From contig NZ_CALFBQ010000019.1 in the NCBI RefSeq assembly GCF_937951745.1, forward strand, positions 17,151-81,150: 64,000 bases of DNA, written 5' to 3'. Position numbers and translations under genes: made by a program. Source of the DNA: an uncultured Chloroflexus sp. (GTDB lineage: Bacteria; Chloroflexota; Chloroflexia; Chloroflexales; Chloroflexaceae). The notes beneath the pieces are model-generated. The model made no database searches and was not told where the DNA came from. It saw nothing but the letters and a program-made list of their open reading frames with translations. Below, piece after piece: positions 26,501-34,803 of the stretch (positions are counted from its first letter, which is position 1; every line of letters starts with the position of its first letter).

Positions 26501-27102
26501 GCCAGTGTTGCCGCAGTCATTGCCCACCGTACCACCTCTTCATCCCACGGATCGAGGGCCAGCGCGTGACGCGCCCAAGCACCTGCTCGCTCCCAATCAC
26601 CACGATCCAGCCATACTCGGGTTAGCGTTTTAAGCAGCAGGAGGTAGCGCTGATGAAGCATCGTGCGCCGACTGAGAATCTCGTCATCGGTATCAATACC
26701 GGGGGCCAACTCACCGTGGTATAGCGCTGCCGCCGCCTCCATCTCTGCTACAGTTGTCCATTCCTGTTCAAAGGCAGTGACATCGACATAGCAATCAGAT
26801 GGTGCATTCCAAGCAATTTCTTGTGTAGACACGACCAACCACGATCGCATCATCGGCGGCAACACTTCGCGCAAGAGATAGAGATGTCGGCGCAGATTCG
26901 CTAATGCCTCGGCCGGTTCGACATCGGGCCATAGCATAAACGCCAGTTGTTTGCGCCCAAACGGCCGGCGCGGACTTAGGACCAGCCGAACTATCAATCG
27001 GCGCAGGCTCTCGCGGTGGGGAAATGTAATGCATTCTGATCCGGTCTCAAAACGAACGTCACCGAGTAGAAAGATGCGAGCGGAGAGGGTGACCAAACCC
27101 AT
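23581..27102 (-). CDS. AfsR/SARP-type regulator: winged helix, BTAD, AAA ATPase and TPR repeats
   Basis: 1173-aa cytoplasmic regulator. N-terminal OmpR-type winged helix (about 5-95; RIFLLGDVRFETGS, LAFMLWPD, NLRRHLYLLRE), then a bacterial transcriptional activation domain (about 95-245; VDVTAFEQEW, LDPWDEEVVR, ELGTQPATET). A P-loop ATPase follows, with Walker A GPTGVGKTS near 285 and Walker B LLLIIEDVHWID near 400. The remaining 600 residues are helical repeats of TPR type. Such proteins respond to ligand or nucleotide and switch on nearby genes; targets here are not evident. ATG 27102 follows GGAG eight bases upstream. The frame is intact over its whole length. Confidence 0.88.
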   Translation of the reverse strand: MGLVTLSARIFLLGDVRFETGSECITFPHRESLRRLIVRLVLSPRRPFGRKQLAFMLWPDVEPAEALANLRRHLYLLREVLPPMMRSWLVVSTQEIAWNAPSDCYVDVTAFEQEWTTVAEMEAAAALYHGELAPGIDTDDEILSRRTMLHQRYLLLLKTLTRVWLDRGDWERAGAWARHALALDPWDEEVVRWAMTAATLAGQRTAALDIYRTLAGDLTRELGTQPATETMALYDDILHHRLAPAQTPSRRLPLKPLFIGRDAQLRQLLEFIHQAEQCQGQIVVISGPTGVGKTSLVQEVVRRCDDVARVPKLHVLWGYCQPTHTMSEQQPYLPWRQIFAAAAPSLAQVTLTGDWIERLLPLVPDLAALHPKLTAPEQPDAVELRLAIRQGVRALALARPLLLIIEDVHWIDQASLEVLVEVADLCRLLPLLIIVTHRSGAITPALMATKRRLRRQHHAHDITIQPFTPEETDQFLVNTFDRQSIDRSMLDDIQRYTGGLPLLLQEAVVSLREASRVVKNGLTGLRDSLRLRLRELSENNRQMLEAAAILGFSCADAVLQEMLSWRPAVYASALDELSSRRFLVDTVIHGTDDYAFSHHLIHELIVNDIPADRTIALHKRAACALATVYAGQSGYAARIADHYEQAGCRLLAARYWLDHARESTDLAVFALAIEAITRAESLLFGASRAERELQARSTIQRGIVALYQGDSALALSLLEQAVVVSQEFPSLYMQALVMRAYTLYTRDYASEAYATATQALELALLLDDTANLVRALNIRGISALMLGHVAEAIADLRQACVSVEAIQSSDESAAGIIVQTAQSLNHLGTALVFAQEYAHARNVLEQTVAIAQRSGLRRLEAAALTMIGQMLLNCGRYNEAERVYTRAIEIAGESYKPGMWGRFAGRGWVYVRIGEGDAARHDFTSGLHIATHVKSQYGMLLMQSYLTIVDLAQGQPAHWSLAQLIKQAEVARIYPVLYIASLLAGQIWELLAQPEQALAMYEQAYHAAREINVPTCVMLARARYLGRRLVMTPNSDLFAELEALCAQAKHTGELPTQAVVALAQANGWLLLGHVAQAASAAEQAVMLSRACPDMPLLGESLLVLSDICLQLGDTVRAQAALAEVQAIAHRSFAPLMIPLGLPEAGRLRQYCLDSLSSHSSVQVVAQRKRRASS

Positions 27103-27143
27103 AGATGCTCTCCGAGACGCGGAACGGATAGGCGACACTGCAC

Positions 27144-27149
27144 ATTATA
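27144..27149 (-). promoter_or_regulatory. -10 element for the SARP regulator
   Basis: TATAAT on the minus strand, 42 bases in front of the start codon. No convincing -35 at the usual distance and no TG extension (AGC precedes it). Confidence 0.35.
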
Positions 27150-27192
27150 GCTTGTCTCACCACGAGATGCTAGGGGAACAATAGAAGAAGGA

Positions 27193-27234
27193 GGACGCAT
27201 AAGCGCGAATACGTGTCTGTTCGCTTATGCGTCC
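27193..27234 (-). terminator. Terminator hairpin after the fumarase/aspartase-family gene
   Basis: GGACGCATAAGCG (27193-27205) pairs perfectly with CGCTTATGCGTCC (27222-27234), a 13-bp stem with a 16-base loop. On the minus strand it lies 16 bases after the lyase stop and is followed by TCCTTCTTCTAT, which is T-rich. It separates that gene from the SARP regulator. Confidence 0.75.
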
Positions 27235-27249
27235 CTCTCTCGTTCACTC

Positions 27250-28668
27250 TTACCCTGCGGCAGCAATACCCTGAATACCGCCTTCAGTCATCTTGTAAAC
27301 ATCGAGCAGCTCATCAACCTGTTCGGCGGTGAGCAACCCTTTCTCAACCACCACCTCTTTGATCGTCTTGCCGGTGGCCATGGCCTCTTTCGCCACCGCC
27401 GCGCCATTCAGGTAGCCGATCACCGGATTGAGCGCTGTGACCAGAATCGCATTCTTGGCTAGCCAGCCCGCCGCCTTCTCGCGGTTAGCGGTGATCCCGA
27501 CCACACATTTAGTGGTAAAGGCGTTAATCGCGCCGATCAGCACATGCATCATCTCAAACAGGTTGTGCGCGATAATCGGCATCATTACGTTCAACTCTAG
27601 CTGACCAGCCTGCGCCGCGAGTGCCACCGTCAGATCACAGCCTTGCACGTGATAGCATGCCATGTTCAGCATCTCAGCCAGCACCGGGTTGACCTTACCC
27701 GGCATAATCGACGACCCCGGTTGCACGGCGGGCAGGCGAATTTCATCGAGGCCGGTTGCAGGGCCGGACGAGAGCAGGCGGAAGTCGTTAGCGATGCGGC
27801 CCAGCGTAATGCATAGCGTGCGCAGACTGGCCGAGAAGTCAGCAGGATCGGCCATGCTTTGCATCGACTCAAACAGATTGCCCGATGAGCGCAGTTCGTG
27901 GCCGGTTAATTCGCTCAGCTTCGCCACCATGCGAGCGTGGTATTCGGGATGCGCATTCAGGCCAGTGCCAGTGGCGGTGCCGCCGATGCCTAGGCGACGC
28001 AACCGGTCAGCAGCAGCGACAATTCGCTCTTTGTCATTGCGCACCGCCTTCGCATACGCGCCAAACTCTTGACCAAGCCGTACCGGCACGGCGTCTTGCA
28101 GGTGAGTGCGGCCCGACTTCACCACGTCGTCGAATTCGACCGCTTTTGCTTCTAGGGCATCAGCTAGATTATCAATCGCACCCAGTAGTTCAGGCAACCG
28201 CCACAAACATCCAAGCCGGATCGCGGTTGGAATGGTGTCGTTGGTCGATTGGGCCATGTTCACGTGGTCGTTCGGGCTAACCGGCTTCTTGGGGTCGTCA
28301 AGGCTATAGCCCAAAATCTGATTGGCGCGATTGGCCAGTACCTCGTTGACGTTCATGTTGTGCGACGTGCCGGCGCCAGCCTGAAACGGATCAACCACGA
28401 ACTGATCGGCGTGCTGACCGGCTAAAACCTCTTCGGCGGCTTGAATGATTGCATTGGCGATCTGCGGATCAAGCAGACCCAAATCGCGATTGACTTCAGC
28501 CGCCGCCCGCTTGATCATCGTCTGCGCCCAGACAAAGGCGCGGTAGGGGCGCATCCCGCTCACCGGAAAGTTTAACACCGCCCGTTGCGTCTGCGCGCCG
28601 TACAGTGCATCAGCCGGCACCTGCATCTCGCCTAACGAATCGCGTTCAATGCGGTAACGCTCAGCCAT
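27250..28668 (-). CDS. Class II fumarase / aspartate ammonia-lyase family enzyme
   Basis: 472 aa, complete. Signature loop GSSIMPGKVNPV, the substrate segment SGRTHLQDAVPVRLGQEF and the N-terminal MAQSTNDTIPTA place it in the fumarase/aspartase superfamily, which adds or removes water or ammonia across fumarate. The histidine in GRTHLQDA and TGLNAHPEY favour fumarase. AAQAGQLELNVMMPIIAHNLFEM and RLLSSGPATGLDEIRLPAVQ look more like aspartase. The assignment between the two is therefore open. In an autotrophic Chloroflexus either would feed C4 metabolism. ATG 28668 sits eight bases after AAGGAG; the ATG at 28686 has no site. Confidence 0.85.
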   Translation of the reverse strand: MAERYRIERDSLGEMQVPADALYGAQTQRAVLNFPVSGMRPYRAFVWAQTMIKRAAAEVNRDLGLLDPQIANAIIQAAEEVLAGQHADQFVVDPFQAGAGTSHNMNVNEVLANRANQILGYSLDDPKKPVSPNDHVNMAQSTNDTIPTAIRLGCLWRLPELLGAIDNLADALEAKAVEFDDVVKSGRTHLQDAVPVRLGQEFGAYAKAVRNDKERIVAAADRLRRLGIGGTATGTGLNAHPEYHARMVAKLSELTGHELRSSGNLFESMQSMADPADFSASLRTLCITLGRIANDFRLLSSGPATGLDEIRLPAVQPGSSIMPGKVNPVLAEMLNMACYHVQGCDLTVALAAQAGQLELNVMMPIIAHNLFEMMHVLIGAINAFTTKCVVGITANREKAAGWLAKNAILVTALNPVIGYLNGAAVAKEAMATGKTIKEVVVEKGLLTAEQVDELLDVYKMTEGGIQGIAAAG

Positions 28669-28746
28669 GAGTTTAGCTCCTTTCATGCGGCAGGGGCGCT
28701 CATTGCGCCCTGTTTGGCATAGGGCATCTCACTACAACCCGATTGT

Positions 28747-28920
28747 AAACGCAAAGATGTAAAGGGGCAAACGTAAAGGCGCAGAGGAAGCAGCGACATA
28801 AATGCCAAGGTGCAACGGAAATAAGAGCAAGAGACAAAGCGCGGCATGATCCCAAACAACTATCCCTGCTGCACCCTTCATACCTCTGCGTTTCCCTTCC
28901 TTTGCGACTTTGTTGCGTCT
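28747..28920. repeat. Inverted pair of the dispersed ACGCAAAG repeat
   Basis: AACGCAAAGATGTAAAGG and ACGTAAAGGCGCAGAGG (28748-28787) are mirrored by CCTCTGCGTTTCCC and CTTTGCGACTTTG (28883-28913) on the same strand. They flank a 100-bp core in the spacer between the lyase and dnaE. Nothing else coding is seen between 28669 and 29149. Confidence 0.55.
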
Positions 28921-28961
28921 TGGCATCCCTAAAAAACCCCTTACAGTTTGACAAATGCCTA

Positions 28962-28990
28962 TTCGCAACGATCCACTCATGTGCTATAAT
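28962..28990 (+). promoter_or_regulatory. Promoter of dnaE
   Basis: TGCTATAAT (28982-28990) is a perfect extended -10, with TTCGCA 17 bp upstream (28962-28967) as a weak -35. It would give a leader of about 150 bases before the dnaE start. A perfect TTGACA at 28948 is 31 bp from the -10 and therefore not its partner. Confidence 0.6.
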
Positions 28991-29149
28991 CAGACCAAAC
29001 CGCCGCGCCATTGGGCGCGATTTATGTCGATATAATACCAAAAAACCGACACCTCAATCAGCATTTCGGACAAATGTTTCAGGTTTAGATCACCTATCTG
29101 CCCTTGATCACGCTTGTCAAGTGTAAAGATTTTTTAACGCGAGCATACC

Positions 29150-32100
29150 ATGCGCGACTTTGTTCACTTGCATGTCCATTCCGAATATAGCCTGCTCGAC
29201 GGCTACGCCACCACCAAAGGTATTGCCCAGCGCGCCGCCGATTTGGGCATGGATAGCATCGCCCTCACCGACCACGGGGTGCTGTACGGCGCGATGGAGT
29301 TTTACGAGGCAGCCAAAAAAGCCGGTATTCGCCCAATCCTCGGCGTCGAAGCCTATATGGCCCCCGGTTCGCTCAGCGACCCCGTGACCAAAGGGGCCAA
29401 GAATTATTTCCACCTGCTGCTGCTGGCCCAAAACGAGACCGGCTACCGTAATTTGGTTAAGCTCACCACCCGCGCCCACCTTGAAGGCATGGGCAAAGGT
29501 GTCTTCGCCCGTCCCCGCATTGATCGCAATCTGCTCGAAGCCCACCACGAGGGCCTGATCGTCACTTCGGCCTGTCTGGCCGGCGAGGTATTGCACTATC
29601 TCAAGAGCGGCGATCGCCGCACCGCCGTCGAGACAGCGGCCTACTACCGCGATCTGCTCGGTCCCGATCGCTACTACATCGAGCTGCAACTGCACGATAA
29701 TACGCCCGAACTTGAATCGCTCAATGATGAATTGGTGCGCATTGCCCGCGAACTTGGCATTCCCCTCGTTGCCACCAGCGATGCCCATTTCGTCCGTCCT
29801 GAAGATAAAGCGACGCAGCATAAAGTGATGGCGATGGGCATGAATATGACCTTCGCCGAATTCTGTGCACGCGAATATGCGATGGACGAAACCTACCACA
29901 TTATGTCGGGCGAAGAGATGTGGGCGCGCTTTAAGCGGTACGGTACCGAGCCATTGGAAAATACCCGCCGCATCTCAGATATGTGCCGACTCAAGCTGGA
30001 GTTTGGCCGCGTCCAGTTGCCGGTATTCGAGCTACCTGAAGGACATACTGCTGCGTCATACCTGCGCCTCGTCTGTGAAGAGGGCTTGATGCGCCGTTTT
30101 CACGGCCAGCCGCCCGACGAGTATATGCGCCGGCTGGAGTATGAGCTGGACGTGATCAATAAGACCGGCTTCCCCGATTATATGTTGATCGTGTGGGATT
30201 ACGTCAAGTTTGCCCGCTCGCGCGGGATTCCCTGTCTGCCGCGTGGCTCGGCGGGCGCGTCGCTTGTGCTCTACGCTCTCGGCATTACCGATGTCGATCC
30301 GGTCAAGAACAAGCTGCTCTTCGAGCGGTTTCTCTCGCCCGAACGGCTTGAGATGCCCGATATTGATACCGACTTCGCCGATTCACGCCGCCAAGAGATT
30401 CTTGATTACATTGCCCAAAAGTATGGCCGCGAGAATGTGGCCCAGATTATCACCTACGGCACCCTCGGCGCCAAGGCGGCTATTCGCGATATGGGCCGCG
30501 TGCTCGGCCTCGATCCCGGCGAGGTTGACCGGGTGGCGAAGCTGATCCCGTCGCTGCCGGTTGGCACCACCATCGCGCAGGCACTCGAGCGGGTGCCTGA
30601 ATTAAAGCAGATATATGAGACCCAGCCCCACTTGCGCGAGCTGATTATCGAAGCGCAGAAGGTGGAAGGCCGCATGCGCTCGGTTGGCACCCATGCATGT
30701 GGCGTGGTGGTCAGCCGCACCCCGCTCGAAGAGATTGTACCGCTGCAACGCACTACCAAAGACGAGAATGCGCTAATGGCGGCGTTTGAGGGGTCAACGC
30801 TGGCGAAGATGGGTCTGCTCAAGATGGATATCCTCGGTCTCACTAACTTATCGGTGGTGGCCGAGGCGCTGAAGTATATCGAGCAGACCACCGGACGCCG
30901 TATGTGGCTTGATGAGATTCCGCTCGATGATCAGAAGGTGTTTGAGGCTTTGGGTCGCGGCGAGACCAAGAATGTGTTCCAACTTGAATCAGCGGGTATG
31001 ACCCGCTACCTGATGCAGTTGAAGCCAACCCGGGTTGAAGACCTCTACGCTATGGTCGCGCTCTACCGGCCCGGCCCGCTCGAGCAGATTCCGGTTTATA
31101 TCCAGAACAAGAACAATCCTTCACAGATTCGGTATCTCCATCCAGTGCTTGAGCCGATCTTGTCTGATACCTACGGCGTGATTGTCTACCAAGAGCAGAT
31201 TATGCAACTGCTCCAGACGGTGGCCGATTATACGCTTGGTCAAGCCTATATCGTGATCAAGGCCATTAGCAAGAAGAACAAGGAGCTTATGGCCGAAAAC
31301 GAGGCGATCTTTAAGCAGGGGTGCCAGCGCAAAGGCATTAGTAAAGAGGTGGCCGACCAGCTTTGGGAGCTGATCCTACCCTTCGCCGGTTATTCGTTCA
31401 ACCGCCCCCACGCCACCCTCTACGGCTTGCTCAGCTATCAGACGGCATGGCTCAAGGTCAATTATCCGGTTGAGTATATGACCGCGGTGCTGACCGGCGC
31501 CGGCGGCGTGATTGAAGATGTGACCAAGGCCGCGCTTGAAGCGCGCCGGTTGGGGGTGGCGGTGCTGCCGCCCGATGTCAACCGTTCGCAGAAGGGCTTT
31601 ACCATCGAGCCGCTGGCGAAGCCATTGCCCACCGGCGTCACTCACGATCGCGGGATTCGCTTTGGTCTGATGGCGATTAAAAATGTCGGCGAGGGGCCGG
31701 TCGAGGCGATTATCGCTGCCCGCGAGGCCGGTGGCCCGTTCCAGTCGCTCGAAGACCTCTGCGCCCGCGTCGATCGTCACGCCCTCAACAAGCGCACGCT
31801 GGAAAGTTTGATCAAGGCCGGCGCGCTCGATTCGCTGCCCGGCACTCGCCGCCAAAAGCTGGCCATCCTTGATCAGGCGGTCAACGCCGGCGTTGAAGCA
31901 CAGAAGGCGCGTGAAATCGGCCAAAGCAGCCTGTTCGATATTTTCGGCGAGAGCAGCAATAGCGGCCCGACTGTTGCCCGCATCCCGCTGCCGCTCATTA
32001 CCGAGACTCCCGCCGAGCAGAAAGAGGTGCTGCTGTGGGAGAAAGAGCTGTTGGGACTGAATATTTCAGACGATCCGATCGCCAAAGCGCTAGAAGGGAT

Positions 32101-32944
32101 TGACCTCAGCGGGGCCACCGAGCTTGGCTCGATCAACGAAGAGCTGATCGGCGAGACGCTGACCTTCGTTGGCGTGTTGAGCGGTGTGCGCCGGATTGCA
32201 ACCAAGAAGGGTGATTCGATGCTGGTGGCGATGCTCGAAGATCTCACCGGCAGCATCGAGATTGTGGTCTTCCCCAAGGTACTGGCGAAGTCCGCCGATC
32301 TCTTACAGAACGATGCGGTTGTGCGGGTAACGGCGAAAGTCGATAACCGACGTGATACGCCGCAGTTGGTGGTTGAGAGCGTGGAAGCGCCAAGTACGAT
32401 TGATGTCGCCGCTAGCGCGCAACCGGTTGAGATGGATTTGGAAGGGATGGGTGAGGAATTGATCGGCGATATGGTGATTGAGTTGCCGGTGCCCGCATCC
32501 GCCGCGCAACCGGCGCCAACACCCCCTGCTGCTCCCGCCAGCGCGCCCGCCGCCGCTATGCCTGCCGCTGCCCCGCCAGCGGCCAAGCCGCCGGCAGTGC
32601 GTCCGCGCCAGCCGGTTAAGCTAGCCAGCAACGGCAATGGTAACGGGCATAGCAATGGCAACGGCCACGGGAAGACAGTCGAACCGGCCCGCGCCGATGG
32701 CCCGCCAGCGCGCAATCTGCGCATCTACCTGCCGCGCAGCAACGACTTCGACGCTGACGTTGCCTTGATGCAGCACATCCACAGCTTGCTTAGCGCCAAC
32801 CACGGCCATGATCAGGTCACGCTTTACCTGCCCAATGGCGTCGGTATGGTGGTGCTGCAATCTCAACAAACTATCGAACTATCAGAGGAGCTGATCAAAG
32901 AACTACAGCAGATACTCGGCCACGAGCGGGTATTGGCGGCATAA
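29150..32944 (+). CDS. dnaE: DNA polymerase III alpha subunit
   Basis: 1264-aa replicative polymerase. The PHP domain starts the protein (RDFVHLHVHSEYSLLDG) with its metal histidines intact. The polymerase active site PDIDTDFADSRR lies near residue 405. Helix-hairpin-helix and OB-fold regions follow (GEGPVEAIIAAREAGGPF, LTFVGVLSGVRRIATKKG). Between the OB fold and the C-terminal domain is a low-complexity stretch of about 65 residues, first Ala/Pro-rich, then a NGNGHSNGNGHG repeat. After it comes a structured tail (NLRIYLPRSNDFDADVALMQ) typical of the DnaE1 C-terminus. ATG 29150 matches the family start; the gene is monocistronic by position. Confidence 0.95.
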   Translation: MRDFVHLHVHSEYSLLDGYATTKGIAQRAADLGMDSIALTDHGVLYGAMEFYEAAKKAGIRPILGVEAYMAPGSLSDPVTKGAKNYFHLLLLAQNETGYRNLVKLTTRAHLEGMGKGVFARPRIDRNLLEAHHEGLIVTSACLAGEVLHYLKSGDRRTAVETAAYYRDLLGPDRYYIELQLHDNTPELESLNDELVRIARELGIPLVATSDAHFVRPEDKATQHKVMAMGMNMTFAEFCAREYAMDETYHIMSGEEMWARFKRYGTEPLENTRRISDMCRLKLEFGRVQLPVFELPEGHTAASYLRLVCEEGLMRRFHGQPPDEYMRRLEYELDVINKTGFPDYMLIVWDYVKFARSRGIPCLPRGSAGASLVLYALGITDVDPVKNKLLFERFLSPERLEMPDIDTDFADSRRQEILDYIAQKYGRENVAQIITYGTLGAKAAIRDMGRVLGLDPGEVDRVAKLIPSLPVGTTIAQALERVPELKQIYETQPHLRELIIEAQKVEGRMRSVGTHACGVVVSRTPLEEIVPLQRTTKDENALMAAFEGSTLAKMGLLKMDILGLTNLSVVAEALKYIEQTTGRRMWLDEIPLDDQKVFEALGRGETKNVFQLESAGMTRYLMQLKPTRVEDLYAMVALYRPGPLEQIPVYIQNKNNPSQIRYLHPVLEPILSDTYGVIVYQEQIMQLLQTVADYTLGQAYIVIKAISKKNKELMAENEAIFKQGCQRKGISKEVADQLWELILPFAGYSFNRPHATLYGLLSYQTAWLKVNYPVEYMTAVLTGAGGVIEDVTKAALEARRLGVAVLPPDVNRSQKGFTIEPLAKPLPTGVTHDRGIRFGLMAIKNVGEGPVEAIIAAREAGGPFQSLEDLCARVDRHALNKRTLESLIKAGALDSLPGTRRQKLAILDQAVNAGVEAQKAREIGQSSLFDIFGESSNSGPTVARIPLPLITETPAEQKEVLLWEKELLGLNISDDPIAKALEGIDLSGATELGSINEELIGETLTFVGVLSGVRRIATKKGDSMLVAMLEDLTGSIEIVVFPKVLAKSADLLQNDAVVRVTAKVDNRRDTPQLVVESVEAPSTIDVAASAQPVEMDLEGMGEELIGDMVIELPVPASAAQPAPTPPAAPASAPAAAMPAAAPPAAKPPAVRPRQPVKLASNGNGNGHSNGNGHGKTVEPARADGPPARNLRIYLPRSNDFDADVALMQHIHSLLSANHGHDQVTLYLPNGVGMVVLQSQQTIELSEELIKELQQILGHERVLAA

Positions 32945-33108
32945 GTAAAGCCGCCCGACGGTGCGGCTCAGGTGCAGCAGTTGACAAACGCAAAGACGCG
33001 AAGGACGCAAAGGCGCGTCAAGTGATTGTTGTTAGACCAATCCCCGGCGCTATCCCCCCTCCGGGTGCAGAGACCCCCACCTAGTAAAGCCGCCCGACGG
33101 TGCGGCTC
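32944..33108. repeat. Perfect 26-bp direct repeat, each copy a stem-loop, between dnaE and a convergent gene
   Basis: Bases 32944-32969 and 33083-33108 are identical. Each copy contains AGCCGC-ccgacggt-GCGGCT, a 6-bp stem. The first copy begins on the dnaE stop codon. Between them lie words of the ACGCAAAGGCGC family (32986-33015). The stems may serve as weak terminators for both convergent genes. Confidence 0.7.
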
Positions 33109-33139
33109 TCTCCCGCGCGGCCGTGCAGCTCACGACGCT

Positions 33140-34372
33140 TCATGGGGATGCGGCCACCGCAAACCCGCCCACGAACGTCTGTTGCGAATGATGACTAAAC
33201 AACACGAACGAATACTCACCAGCAGGGACATCACGCAGCGACAGCTCACCACTCACCCGCCCATCACCATCGGCGCGCACCGTTGTTACCGCCACCGGCG
33301 GCGCACCATCAGGTGGGTTATACCAAATCCCTACTGGCTCGCCGGGAGCAAAGCCAGCGGCAGCATAGGTGAGCGTTGAACCAGCCACCGTAATCTCCGG
33401 CGCGCGCCAGTGGTTCAATTCTGGGCCGGGGCCAATGGTGGTGCGCGGCACATTACTCTGCCCGTGGCCAAAGTCAGTCACGCTGTCACGGTAGGCCAAA
33501 CGAGCCACGCGGCCAATCGCAACCCCATGCGGCGCATCATCCCGCACCCGGAAGCGGATAGTCATCCTCACTAGATCACGGTTAGCGGCCAGCGGGCCGG
33601 TGCGGATCGTAATCAACCCCGACTGCACCTCGCTCACCCACACCCCAGCCCGGCTCGGCGTCGCATCAAGCAAGATCAACGTATTGTCATCAAAGGGTAG
33701 CTCGATCGTTGCATCAAACACCGACCCACGGCCATAATTCTCCAGCACCAGATCGAGCGTCACCACCTCGCCGGGCCGTGCCACATCATCCACTCGCTGC
33801 GCTAAGGTAAGACGAGCCGGACGCCCGCCGCGCGCCAGATCCACCGTGTACTGGACATCATCGATCAGCCACGTGTCGCGCGTGCCGCTAACCTCAATCG
33901 TCGCGATAGTCTGGTTCGGCGGCGCGGTCAGCGTCACCCGATCAAGCTGACCGGTAAAGGTATTCGGCACAACCACCGCCGTCCCCAACACGATGCCGCC
34001 AGCAGCGAATGCCGTGAAGGTGAGCGGGTCTGAGGTGGAGGCTGCCGCACTAAATGCAACCACACCCGCCGGTAGTGCAATCGCTCCGGTACCGGCACCG
34101 CTCACCCGCGCAAAACCGTTGCCATTCACCGCAAAGGCGCAGGTGCCGCCGAAATCAGGGCATGACGCGGGGAAAGGTGCGTTGTAGCGCCCGCTGCGCA
34201 GATCGCCAAACCGCCAGCCAAATTGAAACACTAGCCCGCCGTAAGCGTCGATCGATTGATTATCAGGAAAACCTTCAAAATCGAGGGTAAATGTTCGCTG
34301 CGATTGGGCAGCCGCCACCGATACCGAAAGCAGCGAGCAAACGATCAATACGATGGCAACATAACAGCGCAT
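33140..34372 (-). CDS. Secreted surface protein of unknown function
   Basis: 410 aa with a signal peptide (MRCYVAIVLIVCSLLSVSVA). The first third (TFTLDFEGFPDNQSIDAYGG, FARVSGAGTGAIALPAG, TWLIDDVQYTVD) is a beta-sandwich typical of extracellular carbohydrate-binding or PEP-CTERM-like modules. The middle (PGEVVTLDLVLENYGRGSVFD) looks like a DUF11/CARDB-type repeat, and the end (EITVAGSTLTYAAAGFAPGE) is Ig-like. No membrane anchor is evident, so it is secreted or loosely held. ATG 34372 has AGGGGGGA in front. Its role is unknown. Confidence 0.75.
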   Translation of the reverse strand: MRCYVAIVLIVCSLLSVSVAAAQSQRTFTLDFEGFPDNQSIDAYGGLVFQFGWRFGDLRSGRYNAPFPASCPDFGGTCAFAVNGNGFARVSGAGTGAIALPAGVVAFSAAASTSDPLTFTAFAAGGIVLGTAVVVPNTFTGQLDRVTLTAPPNQTIATIEVSGTRDTWLIDDVQYTVDLARGGRPARLTLAQRVDDVARPGEVVTLDLVLENYGRGSVFDATIELPFDDNTLILLDATPSRAGVWVSEVQSGLITIRTGPLAANRDLVRMTIRFRVRDDAPHGVAIGRVARLAYRDSVTDFGHGQSNVPRTTIGPGPELNHWRAPEITVAGSTLTYAAAGFAPGEPVGIWYNPPDGAPPVAVTTVRADGDGRVSGELSLRDVPAGEYSFVLFSHHSQQTFVGGFAVAASP

Positions 34373-34803
34373 GCAATCCCCCCTCGCAGCAGCGGCGGTC
34401 GCTTTCTATTATAGGGGGTAGCACCGGATACTTAGATGGCAAATTTGTCAGGAATGGAACGCCAGAGATAACGGTTTTGCGAGTAATACGCTTCCCGCAC
34501 AGACTGGCGCTTGGCTGACCGCCGAGCATGCCGGGGAAACGCCGATCGACTCCAAATCTCGTCGTCTCGTGTGCGCCTCTAAAGACGTATGGGTCAACAC
34601 TTTGCCCAGACCCGCTCCCAATATGCTCCTCTCCTTGACGAAAATCCAAGCGATTGATCAACTTAGCTGCTACGCTGCCTCAAGAATAAAGTTGTTTCCT
34701 TTCTATAACATTTTGCAATTTTAGGATATTGACAATAACACCTTCACGACATAGGCCAAGAACCATTCAACACAGTGTATGGTGCATTCGGAAGGAGATC
34801 GAT
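34373..34803. other. Spacer upstream of the decayed KAP gene
   Basis: 431 bp without a recognisable gene. The minus strand at 34413-34408 reads TATAAT, a possible -10 for the secreted protein, without a good -35. The right part (34670-34750) is AT-rich, unlike the coding DNA. Confidence 0.4.

Noticed and set aside
28948..28953. Perfect TTGACA before dnaE as a -35 box
   Set aside because: Its distance to the only good -10 (28985) is 31 bp, too far for a sigma-70 promoter.
29117..29899. Long open frame on the minus strand opposite the 5' part of dnaE
   Set aside because: It lies wholly opposite a certain gene, has no recognisable domain and no ribosome binding site; long antisense frames are common in GC-rich DNA.
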